A DNA stretch of 5,072 nucleotides, taken from Candidatus Altarchaeota archaeon. Its GTDB lineage: Archaea; SpSt-1190. The notes under the pieces are model-generated. The model was not told where the DNA came from, ran no database searches, and was given only the letters and a program-made list of their open reading frames with translations. Positions within the stretch are counted from its first letter, which is position 1, and each line of letters begins with the position of its first letter. A program made the translations under genes and the position numbers. The DNA is taken from assembly GCA_018221025.1 (NCBI GenBank), contig JAAOXX010000004.1, positions 1 through 5,072 of the forward strand, given 5' to 3'. This document shows positions 1-5,043 of the stretch, piece by piece.

Positions 1-1521
1 GTATTGGTGTATCCTGAAGAAATCCCACAAATTGCATCACTCAGATGTTACTTAGAATATGGATATGCTGCAGTCCAATCAGACGGCCTCGAAGGAACTA
101 TCAACTACCGTGTGAGATACATCAATGGAACTCTTATGAAAAGTTCTGCAACAACAGTTAATATCACAACAAGCGGTAAAATTTATTTCGGTGCCTTAAT
201 GGAACGTGATGAGACTTATTTAGTGGAATTTTACACGCCAAAATGGTTGGTTTCTGATACTTGCACCGCTCGATTCCATGACGATATTATAACTTACTTT
301 TCATTTGATGAAGGAAGTGGGGTGACTGCAGAAGACTTCACAAGTGACAACGACGGCACTTTGTATGGTGGTACTGATGCTTCATTGAATGGACCGACTT
401 GGACGACGGGTAATTCCGGCTCCGCTCTTTACTTCAATGGTTCTGGCTACTATGTCAACATACCTAACAAATTAAGCATGAATAATACTGATGCCATTAC
501 TGTTTCTGCATGGATTAAGCGAAACATACCATCTATTCCAACACAGGGCATAGTTAGTAAGGGTCTTCTGTCAAGTTCACCAAGAACGTGGGATGTGGGT
601 ATAGATGTTAATGATAGAATATTCTGGTATATTGCAAATAATGATACTAATTTCAAAATAATTTATGCTGATAGTGTGGGGGTTGATGTTTGGGAATTTA
701 TAACGGCAACATTCAATGGTACCGATACATCACTTTATCTAAATGGTTCACTAATAACGACTGCGGCTTTTGATTGGACAACGATGCAAACATCTGCTTA
801 TTCCATACATGTGGGCAAATTAAGAAACCAAGCCAGTTATTTCAATGGTTCCATTGATGATGTTAGAATTTATGACAGAGCATTGAACGATACTGAAATC
901 CTGCAACTCTACCAAGGAACAGATATTAGTAGAGGTTTGGTGGGTCATTGGTTGTTTGATGAGAATTCCGGTACGACTGCATATGACACTCACATGTGGA
1001 CGGATGGTAAACGTGATGGAAGTCTCTCGTTGGATGGATACGACAGTACTTACCTCAATATTCCAACTCACAGCTCTTTCAATTTGATGGAAGAAGGTAC
1101 AGTTGAAATGTGGATTAAACCTGTAAACAATGATGAGATTTTCTTTATGTATGGCGGTGGAACTTCCAATTACTTACGGGCTCGTGTTGAAACATCTAAA
1201 ATTAGATTTATACAGGAAGTTGATAATGTGGTTGTTACAAATCTCGTTACCGATACAATCACTTTAGATTCTTGGAATAACTTAATCATAACTCAAAACA
1301 ATAGTTTTGCTCAAATGTATTGGAATGGTGTTGCAGTAGACCATGATGGACAAACTAATAGTGACAATTGGTTTGTTGATTCCAGCACTACTGGTGCCAT
1401 AAAACTCGGTGAAAGTTCATGGGTTAATAATGAATTTCAAGGAATCATCGACGAGCTTCGCATCTATGACCGAGCCTTAACAAGTGAAGAAGTTTCTGCA
1501 ATTTACGAAGCATATAATTAA
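1..1521 (+). CDS. LamG-domain surface protein, two LamG domains, 5'-truncated by the window edge
   Basis: The reading frame is open from base 1, so the true start lies outside the window; the TTG at base 4 is probably not a real start. Residue numbers count from that TTG. Residues 8-90 form a small beta-rich module bounded by C15 and C87. Two LamG/concanavalin A-like jelly-roll domains follow. The first (about 95-303) runs from YFSFDEGSG to GSIDDVRIYDRAL; the second (about 310-505) runs from GHWLFDENSG to GIIDELRIYDRALTSEE. These opening and closing signatures are typical of the family, which binds glycans or proteins at cell surfaces. About ten N-X-S/T sequons (e.g. N41, N53, N145, N238, N281) would allow archaeal N-glycosylation. 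The downstream gene is a paralogue with an N-terminal membrane segment, so the missing end here probably carries one too (inference). The ligand is unknown, and no catalytic domain is visible. Confidence 0.88.
   Translation, partial: VLVYPEEIPQIASLRCYLEYGYAAVQSDGLEGTINYRVRYINGTLMKSSATTVNITTSGKIYFGALMERDETYLVEFYTPKWLVSDTCTARFHDDIITYFSFDEGSGVTAEDFTSDNDGTLYGGTDASLNGPTWTTGNSGSALYFNGSGYYVNIPNKLSMNNTDAITVSAWIKRNIPSIPTQGIVSKGLLSSSPRTWDVGIDVNDRIFWYIANNDTNFKIIYADSVGVDVWEFITATFNGTDTSLYLNGSLITTAAFDWTTMQTSAYSIHVGKLRNQASYFNGSIDDVRIYDRALNDTEILQLYQGTDISRGLVGHWLFDENSGTTAYDTHMWTDGKRDGSLSLDGYDSTYLNIPTHSSFNLMEEGTVEMWIKPVNNDEIFFMYGGGTSNYLRARVETSKIRFIQEVDNVVVTNLVTDTITLDSWNNLIITQNNSFAQMYWNGVAVDHDGQTNSDNWFVDSSTTGAIKLGESSWVNNEFQGIIDELRIYDRALTSEEVSAIYEAYN
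1512..1521 (+). promoter_or_regulatory. TATA-like box of the second LamG gene
   Basis: ATATAATTAA overlaps the stop codon of the upstream LamG gene. Its centre lies about 25 nt before the GTG at 1542, which fits an archaeal TATA box driving a leaderless mRNA. Box and spacing are seen directly; promoter function is inferred. Confidence 0.5.
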
Positions 1522-1541
1522 TAGAATGTAAGTAATTTCTT

Positions 1542-2606
1542 GTGAAGGGTATCTCATCATCGATAGTATCCGTTTTATTGCTACTAATTTCACTCGCAAC
1601 TGTTACAGTTTTTTATAATCAATTTGGAAAACTTTCCTCAGAATCGATGGCGCAAGGTGAAAAAACCCTTGTAAATACTAGAATGGCTCCAAAATACTTG
1701 GGGGGTGCTTGTTCAACTGAATATGGCTATATACTAATTAGTACGGATGAACCACTCGACGGTAAACTCTACTATGTAGTCAAGGATGGTTTGGATGAGA
1801 TTGCTAGTGGTTTTTCATCCATTAACATTACTGATGTTGGTAAAGTTTACTTCAATGCAACACTGGAAGATGGAAGTGAATACACAATTCAAATTCGCTC
1901 TAGATACTGGTCATTCCAAGAAAAATGTGAAGCATCTCAAGATTCTAGTTTAGTTGTGTTCATTTCATTCAATGAAAGCCAAGGAACTACGGCTAAGGAT
2001 TGGAGCCTCAATGGTAACACTGCGTATTTGAATGCATCATGGGTTAATGGAACCTCCGACTACGCATTGAGATTTGATGGATTGAAACAAAAAGCCAGCA
2101 TCAATTCAACTACGGGTTTTGACGCGAGAGAATTCACACTTGCTTTCTGGTCTTTGAAAGAATACCCAAGTTCAGATGATGAATCATTCATTGAAGGTGG
2201 TTCATTTTATGTCAGGAGTAAAACTAATGGAAACGTCCAGTTCGGTTTATCTGGTGGTTCAAGTTTAACCATTCCAACTGAAAATAAGACATGGATTCAC
2301 TTCACCATGAGATACGATGGGGGTAGTCTCGATGTGTTTAGAAATTGTACTAAAGTTGATTCAATAAGTTCATCATATTCGCCATCCTTGGGAGACCTAT
2401 ACTTTGCTAAAGGACCAACCCAATACCTAGTAGGTTCTGTCGATGAATTTTATTTCTTTTCACGGGCACTTGAAGATGCAGAAATTCCGGCGTTTTGCAA
2501 TCCATTACTCAATATAGATTCTGACGCATACAATGGAACGTGGACACAGACTGATGATTACTGTCCGCCAGAAGACCCGACAGACCCAGATTGTTTAATA
2601 ATCTGA
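1542..2606 (+). CDS. Single-LamG surface protein with pilin-like N-terminal segment
   Basis: This 354-residue protein starts at GTG. An in-frame stop at 1533-1535 and a TATA-like box 25 nt upstream support that start, and there is no Shine-Dalgarno sequence. It opens with MKGISSSIV and a hydrophobic stretch (about 4-25). The short basic leader ending in Lys-Gly just before the hydrophobic helix resembles class III (type IV pilin-like) signal peptides cut by archaeal prepilin peptidases; a plain N-terminal anchor is the alternative. A small beta module bounded by C57 and C129 matches the upstream protein. A divergent LamG domain follows (about 136-318), from FISFNESQGTTAKDW to GSVDEFYFFSRALEDAEI. 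The tail (319-354) has three cysteines (319, 341, 351) and an acidic, proline-rich DYCPPEDPTDPDC segment. It lies 20 bp after its paralogue in the same orientation. Likely role: surface adhesion or a minor pilus subunit (inference). Confidence 0.87.
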   Translation: MKGISSSIVSVLLLLISLATVTVFYNQFGKLSSESMAQGEKTLVNTRMAPKYLGGACSTEYGYILISTDEPLDGKLYYVVKDGLDEIASGFSSINITDVGKVYFNATLEDGSEYTIQIRSRYWSFQEKCEASQDSSLVVFISFNESQGTTAKDWSLNGNTAYLNASWVNGTSDYALRFDGLKQKASINSTTGFDAREFTLAFWSLKEYPSSDDESFIEGGSFYVRSKTNGNVQFGLSGGSSLTIPTENKTWIHFTMRYDGGSLDVFRNCTKVDSISSSYSPSLGDLYFAKGPTQYLVGSVDEFYFFSRALEDAEIPAFCNPLLNIDSDAYNGTWTQTDDYCPPEDPTDPDCLII

Positions 2607-2624
2607 AGATAAATATAAAAATGG

Positions 2625-2646
2625 AAAAAACCCCGAGGGGGATTTT
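2625..2646. terminator. Bidirectional terminator between convergent genes
   Basis: A GC-rich hairpin (CCCC-GA-GGGG, 2631-2640; with a realistic loop, CCC-CGAG-GGG) is preceded by six A and followed by ATTTT. Read on either strand, a stem is followed by a T run. It lies between the stop of the plus-strand LamG gene (2606) and the stop of the minus-strand small secreted protein (2681), where a shared terminator is expected. Archaeal termination relies mainly on T tracts, so the hairpin may be secondary. Confidence 0.6.
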
Positions 2647-2666
2647 GATAATTAAAATAAAAGGGT

Positions 2667-2680
2667 TCTCCTTGCGGAGA
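2667..2680 (-). terminator. Hairpin directly after the small secreted protein gene
   Basis: A 5-bp stem (TCTCC/GGAGA) with a 4-nt loop abuts the TAA stop of the minus-strand gene. On that strand it is followed by ACCC and then TTTTATTTTAATT, the layout of an intrinsic-type terminator or a 3'-end stabiliser. Confidence 0.45.
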
Positions 2681-3178
2681 TTATTCCCTCTGATAAAGTC
2701 CGAATCCAGCTGGGGTTGCAACGAGTGTTGCGCCTTCTCCAGATTCAACTTCCATTATCTGACAAATCGGAACGAGTTCTCCCGTCTGACTGACCTTATG
2801 GAAATTGAACCAAGTTCCACCAATTTCTGTGCACGTCTCTTGGTCAACCGTTACATACCTCTTCAGAACGTGGCTTCCAGTAACTGGGCTGTAAAATAGA
2901 TTTAATAACCAATCTAATCCGCCTTCATTATTGAAGTGCCATTTTGCGTGTATTTGCAAGTCTGTATCGGTACACTCGGTTGCAGCAGTTCCCGCCTTCC
3001 AATTGTAGTAATTAGCAAGACACCCTTGGAATGTTGCGGCCTTTTCATTATATCCATAATCATCATATCCTGCATTTCCCGTTCCTTTGGGAGCTGCCAT
3101 CGCACCTATAAAAAATGCAGTGACAACAAATGCAGCCATCATGAACTTTGGAAACATGTCATTTGTTTTTTTAGCCAT
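2681..3178 (-). CDS. Small secreted four-cysteine protein, function unknown
   Basis: I do not recognise the family of this 165-residue protein. The N-terminus has basic residues (MAKK), a hydrophobic stretch (about 11-28) and an Ala-Met-Ala site at 26-28, so a Sec signal peptide cut near residue 28 is likely. The mature part begins with a Gly/Tyr/Asp-rich linker (31-44). A compact domain follows with four cysteines at 53, 69, 116 and 139, suggesting two disulfides, and aromatic motifs NYYNW, HAKWHF and CTEIGGTWFNFH. The ATG at 3178 is supported by a TATA-like box 24-25 nt upstream (3199-3206), giving a leaderless mRNA; no Shine-Dalgarno is present. The gene follows the lipoprotein hydrolase by 34 bp in the same direction but appears to have its own promoter. 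The signal peptide and cysteines make this frame more convincing than the shorter open frames opposite it. Extracytoplasmic location is inferred. Confidence 0.75.
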   Translation of the reverse strand: MAKKTNDMFPKFMMAAFVVTAFFIGAMAAPKGTGNAGYDDYGYNEKAATFQGCLANYYNWKAGTAATECTDTDLQIHAKWHFNNEGGLDWLLNLFYSPVTGSHVLKRYVTVDQETCTEIGGTWFNFHKVSQTGELVPICQIMEVESGEGATLVATPAGFGLYQRE

Positions 3179-3197
3179 GTAATTTTTCTACACAGGG

Positions 3198-3207
3198 CAT
3201 ATTTTAG
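3198..3207 (-). promoter_or_regulatory. TATA-like box of the small secreted protein gene
   Basis: On the minus strand this reads CTAAAATATG. The core (3199-3206) is centred 24-25 nt before the ATG at 3178. It sits in the 34-bp gap after the hydrolase stop, so the two minus-strand genes need not form one operon. Confidence 0.5.
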
Positions 3208-3212
3208 GGTTA

Positions 3213-3878
3213 CTAAGTTGTAAGAAACTCAATAATTTTTGTGTTTGCTGCCGGTAATAATTCTACCCCGTGTCTAAGTCCAGGAATTGTAACGAGTGTT
3301 GCCCCCTCATCTCTTACAAAGACATCGGCAGTTGTTTTTGAATATGTATCGGCAGTCCCTACAATTATGTGGTTGTTTCCAGTATAATTTCCCGCATCGT
3401 GAGAGATGTCAATACCTTTGTAGACGAATCCAGGCGACAATAGAATTATTGATTCAACGTCTTTCCACAACGCATATTTGTAAACAACATTTGCCCCCAC
3501 ACTTGCACCTATAATTGTGTGTACATTCACCCCTTGTTGCCTCATGAACTTCTCTGCAGCTTCAACATCATAAATCATATCTGCAAAATCCTCATCTTTG
3601 AAACTCATCCAATCATCCGAACTATCTCCGTGTCCGCGAAGGTCAATTGCGAGATAGGATATCCCCTCCCGTTCAAGTGATTTTTCCAAGGGTTCCCAAT
3701 CTTCTTTTTGTCCACCTAATTGATGAATGAGAATTACTCCAGACCATCCACCTTCAAAATACTTGTATGTTAGTTCCTGTCCGTCTCTAGTCTTCAAAAC
3801 CTCTTTTGATGTGCAGCCCATTAACAAAACAATCAATAGTAAGGGAACCAAGCGCACACACAACTTACCCGATAGCAT
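3213..3878 (-). CDS. Membrane-anchored (lipobox) alpha/beta hydrolase
   Basis: This 221-residue protein begins with a signal peptide ending in a lipobox, LLMGC, with C22 as the probable lipid-modified residue; it would be tethered outside the membrane. An alpha/beta hydrolase fold follows. Visible motifs are the oxyanion-type HQLGG (52-56), AIDLRGHGDS (78-86), the nucleophile elbow G-A-S-V-G with S126, the probable acid D177 in VGTADT, and the catalytic His H203 in LRHG. The triad is therefore complete and the enzyme probably active as an esterase, thioesterase or peptidase-like hydrolase; the substrate cannot be read from sequence. At about 200 residues after the lipobox it is a compact form with little room for a cap domain, similar to dienelactone-hydrolase-like or small serine esterases. 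It is divergent from tRNA-Phe with only 25 bp between them. No Shine-Dalgarno is seen. Confidence 0.88.
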   Translation of the reverse strand: MLSGKLCVRLVPLLLIVLLMGCTSKEVLKTRDGQELTYKYFEGGWSGVILIHQLGGQKEDWEPLEKSLEREGISYLAIDLRGHGDSSDDWMSFKDEDFADMIYDVEAAEKFMRQQGVNVHTIIGASVGANVVYKYALWKDVESIILLSPGFVYKGIDISHDAGNYTGNNHIIVGTADTYSKTTADVFVRDEGATLVTIPGLRHGVELLPAANTKIIEFLTT

Positions 3879-3885
3879 TTAAAAC
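3878..3885 (+). promoter_or_regulatory. Candidate TATA box for tRNA-Phe
   Basis: TTTAAAAC is centred about 22 nt before the first base of the tRNA, reasonable for an archaeal TATA box if transcription starts a few bases upstream of the mature 5' end. It overlaps the start codon of the divergent hydrolase gene. Confidence 0.45.
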
Positions 3886-3892
3886 ATAAACG

Positions 3893-3903
3893 ATACATTT
3901 TTT
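3893..3903 (-). promoter_or_regulatory. Weak candidate TATA element for the hydrolase gene
   Basis: On the minus strand this reads AAAAAATGTAT, ending against the first base of tRNA-Phe. Its centre is about 20 nt before the hydrolase ATG, closer than at the other genes, so it is the least certain box in the window. It is simply the only A/T-rich stretch available in the 25-bp gap. Confidence 0.25.
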
Positions 3904-3977
3904 GGGGCTGTAGCTCAGCCTGGGAGAGCGCTCGGCTGAAGACCGAGTCGTCGTGGATTCGAATTCCACCAGCCCCA
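3904..3977 (+). tRNA. tRNA-Phe: tRNA-Phe (anticodon GAA)
   Basis: A complete cloverleaf can be drawn. The acceptor GGGGCTG pairs with CAGCCCC (3970-3976), with discriminator A3977. The D stem is GCTC/GAGC. The anticodon stem CTCGG/CCGAG encloses loop CTGAAGA with GAA at 3938-3940. The T stem GTGGA/TCCAC encloses TTCGAAT. All stems are fully paired and there is no intron. The CCA end is not encoded, so it must be added after transcription. Confidence 0.97.
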
Positions 3978-3979
3978 TA

Positions 3980-4000
3980 CAAACTTTTTAAAAAAGTTTG
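3980..4000. terminator. Perfect A/T palindrome: tRNA-Phe terminator and probable TATA box of the next gene
   Basis: CAAACTTTTT (3980-3989) and AAAAAGTTTG (3991-4000) are perfect inverse complements around one A. The T run three bases after the tRNA suits archaeal termination. The central TTTTTAAAAAA (3985-3995) is centred 25 nt before the ATG at 4015, the expected TATA distance for a leaderless transcript. Both roles are inferred from position. Confidence 0.55.
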
Positions 4001-4014
4001 ATCAAAATGATATT

Positions 4015-4755
4015 ATGCTACTTGGGATGAAATTTGCTTCAAAGGATGGGGATATGTTTTTGAATAATATTGCTGAACTTGAGAAAGAGGGAGTAATTGT
4101 GAATGGATTTGAAATTCAAGCGTTTAGTGAGGATACGCCTCAGACAATACTCAGTGCATTGGATTCTGTAAAATCTCATGGGTTTAAGTTTGGTGGATTG
4201 CATCCCCCTTTTCCTGCGTTTGCTAATGATGAGTTTGTGAAGTGGTCAGGAGTTGCAAAAGAGGCAAAACTAAACTATACGGTTTTGCACGCAGCCATAC
4301 CAACTATGGGATTTTCTAAACTTCAATTAGCCGTCAGAGAAGCAGTTAATAATTCAAAATCACCCACATTCTTAGAAAACGTTCCAATTAGGGGGCAGAA
4401 AGAAGGTGCCGGTTCACTCCTTGATTCGGCGCTTCTTCATGACAAAATTCTTATGGATATTCCACACACTTTATACAACTGGGAACACACTCGTCGAACC
4501 AATGTCCCGCCTGAAAAACAAATTGATATGACGCTTGACTCAATTAAAGCCGTTCATGTCGCAGAAAACGATGATGGCAACGGGGGAGTTCCGGTTAATG
4601 GCGGCAGTGAACAATTCCGTTCAATTTTGTCTCGATTGTTTACGAAAAAAGACATTTTAATGATTGCAGAACCAACAGGTGGTCATCACAATAATGGTAA
4701 GGGCCACAAAGATACTTGCCGAGAAATTTGGAAACTCTGGGAAAGCCGCAAGTAG
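4015..4755 (+). CDS. Xylose-isomerase-like TIM-barrel protein (sugar phosphate isomerase/epimerase or endonuclease IV-type fold)
   Basis: This 246-residue protein has the strand-end motifs of the xylose-isomerase-like TIM-barrel superfamily: GFEIQAF (31-37), GLHPPFPAF (61-69), VLHAAI (90-95), FLENVPI (119-125), LMDIPHTL (147-154), AVHVAEND (179-186) and MIAEPTGGHH (216-225). Candidate metal or substrate ligands are E33, H63, H92, E121, D148, H151, H181 and E219, matching the usual Glu/Asp/His set of this fold, so it is probably an active metal enzyme. No signal peptide is visible, so it should be cytosolic. Endonuclease IV proper is usually longer (about 280 residues) and richer in zinc-binding His, so a sugar isomerase/epimerase-like or uncharacterised member is more likely; the substrate is unknown. 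ATG 4015 is chosen for its TATA-like box 25 nt upstream; ATG 4027 (M5) is the alternative. There is no Shine-Dalgarno. Confidence 0.82.
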   Translation: MLLGMKFASKDGDMFLNNIAELEKEGVIVNGFEIQAFSEDTPQTILSALDSVKSHGFKFGGLHPPFPAFANDEFVKWSGVAKEAKLNYTVLHAAIPTMGFSKLQLAVREAVNNSKSPTFLENVPIRGQKEGAGSLLDSALLHDKILMDIPHTLYNWEHTRRTNVPPEKQIDMTLDSIKAVHVAENDDGNGGVPVNGGSEQFRSILSRLFTKKDILMIAEPTGGHHNNGKGHKDTCREIWKLWESRK

Positions 4756-4760
4756 ACAAT

Positions 4761-4778
4761 GTTTTTAAACTCAAAAAC
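4761..4778 (+). terminator. Weak T-tract/hairpin terminator after the TIM-barrel gene
   Basis: GTTTTT (4761-4766) can pair with AAAAAC (4773-4778) around a 6-nt loop, starting 5 nt after the TAG stop. The T5 tract itself is the likely archaeal termination signal; the stem is almost all A/T and weak. Confidence 0.35.
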
Positions 4779-4790
4779 CCATTTTGAAGT

Positions 4791-4821
4791 ATCCCGTTTT
4801 CCTAAAGGATTAAGCGCGGGA
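4791..4821. repeat. Hairpin-forming intergenic repeat, copy 1
   Basis: This 31-nt unit matches 5039-5069 at 28 of 31 positions by eye; all three differences (4796, 4797, 4811) are transitions. It has an outer inverted pair TCCCG/CGGGA (4792-4796 with 4817-4821) and an inner hairpin TCC-TAAA-GGA. It lies in the gap between the TIM-barrel gene and tRNA-Leu. No coding potential is visible. Confidence 0.75.
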
Positions 4822-4844
4822 CAAGTCCCGCTATGCGGGACAAG
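4816..4844. repeat. Direct repeat GCGGGACAAG x2 enclosing an inverted copy
   Basis: GCGGGACAAG occurs at 4816-4825 and 4835-4844. Between them GTCCCGC (4825-4831) pairs perfectly with GCGGGAC (4835-4841) around the loop TAT, a strong 7-bp stem. The first arm overlaps the end of the 31-nt repeat, so the block seems an extension of that element. Confidence 0.65.
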
Positions 4845-4845
4845 C

Positions 4846-4864
4846 GTTGCGAGGATGGTGGAGT
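4846..4864 (+). pseudogene. Decayed copy of the 5' end of tRNA-Leu
   Basis: GTTGCGAGGATGGTGGAGT matches 4901-4919, the first 16 bases of the real tRNA-Leu plus three upstream bases, at 17 of 19 positions; both differences are C/T. After the match the sequence (TAAGCTTTTC...) cannot form a D arm, anticodon arm or T arm, so this is a fragment and not a second tRNA. It lies 55 bp before the intact copy. Confidence 0.6.
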
Positions 4865-4866
4865 AA

Positions 4867-4881
4867 GCTTTTCAAAAAAGC
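4867..4881 (+). promoter_or_regulatory. A/T-rich element upstream of tRNA-Leu
   Basis: GCTTTT and AAAAGC form an inverted pair around CAA. The element is centred about 30 nt before the tRNA. It is the best TATA-like candidate for tRNA-Leu, but is interrupted by a C and is weak. Confidence 0.25.
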
Positions 4882-4903
4882 CTAACCAAAATTCATGACA
4901 GTC

Positions 4904-4988
4904 GCGAGGATGGCGGAGTTCGGTCAAACGCGCAGGAATGAGGTTCCTGTGACTAGTGTCTTCGCAGGTTCAAATCCTGCTCCTCGCA
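4904..4988 (+). tRNA. tRNA-Leu: tRNA-Leu (anticodon GAG)
   Basis: This is an 85-nt class II tRNA. The acceptor GCGAGGA pairs with TCCTCGC (4981-4987), with discriminator A4988. The D stem is GCG/CGC. The anticodon stem CAGGA/TCCTG encloses ATGAGGT with GAG at 4940-4942, which reads CUC/CUU leucine codons. The long variable arm has a GAC-TAGT-GTC stem, as expected for Leu. The T stem GCAGG/CCTGC encloses TTCAAAT. No CCA is encoded and no intron is seen. Confidence 0.96.
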
Positions 4989-5024
4989 TTCAAGCTTTTC
5001 CCTCGCGTCGCTCTCCCACTCCGC

Positions 5025-5043
5025 GGGATTCTTTGCAAATCCC
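5025..5043. repeat. Inverted repeat leading into repeat copy 2
   Basis: GGGATT (5025-5030) pairs with AATCCC (5038-5043) around a 7-nt loop. The second arm is shared with the start of the 31-nt repeat, whose CCC could instead pair with GGGA at its own far end, so two alternative folds are possible. Confidence 0.5.

Noticed and set aside
450..1071. Minus-strand open frames inside the first LamG gene
   Set aside because: They lie opposite well-conserved LamG coding sequence and show no recognisable features; taken as chance.
2591..3223. Plus-strand open frames of 95-102 codons opposite the small secreted protein
   Set aside because: They lack domains and plausible starts. The minus-strand frame has a signal peptide, spaced cysteines, a TATA-like box and terminators.
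3213..3878. Hydrolase and small secreted protein as one operon
   Set aside because: They are 34 bp apart on the same strand, but the gap holds a well-placed TATA-like box for the second gene, so co-transcription is not assumed.
4015..4755. Assignment as endonuclease IV (nfo)
   Set aside because: The fold matches, but the protein is shorter than usual for endonuclease IV and its strand-end motifs do not follow that enzyme's pattern closely, so only the superfamily is claimed.
4846..4903. A second complete or split tRNA-Leu
   Set aside because: Beyond the first 19 bases no D, anticodon, variable or T arm can be drawn, and no separate 3' half is visible.
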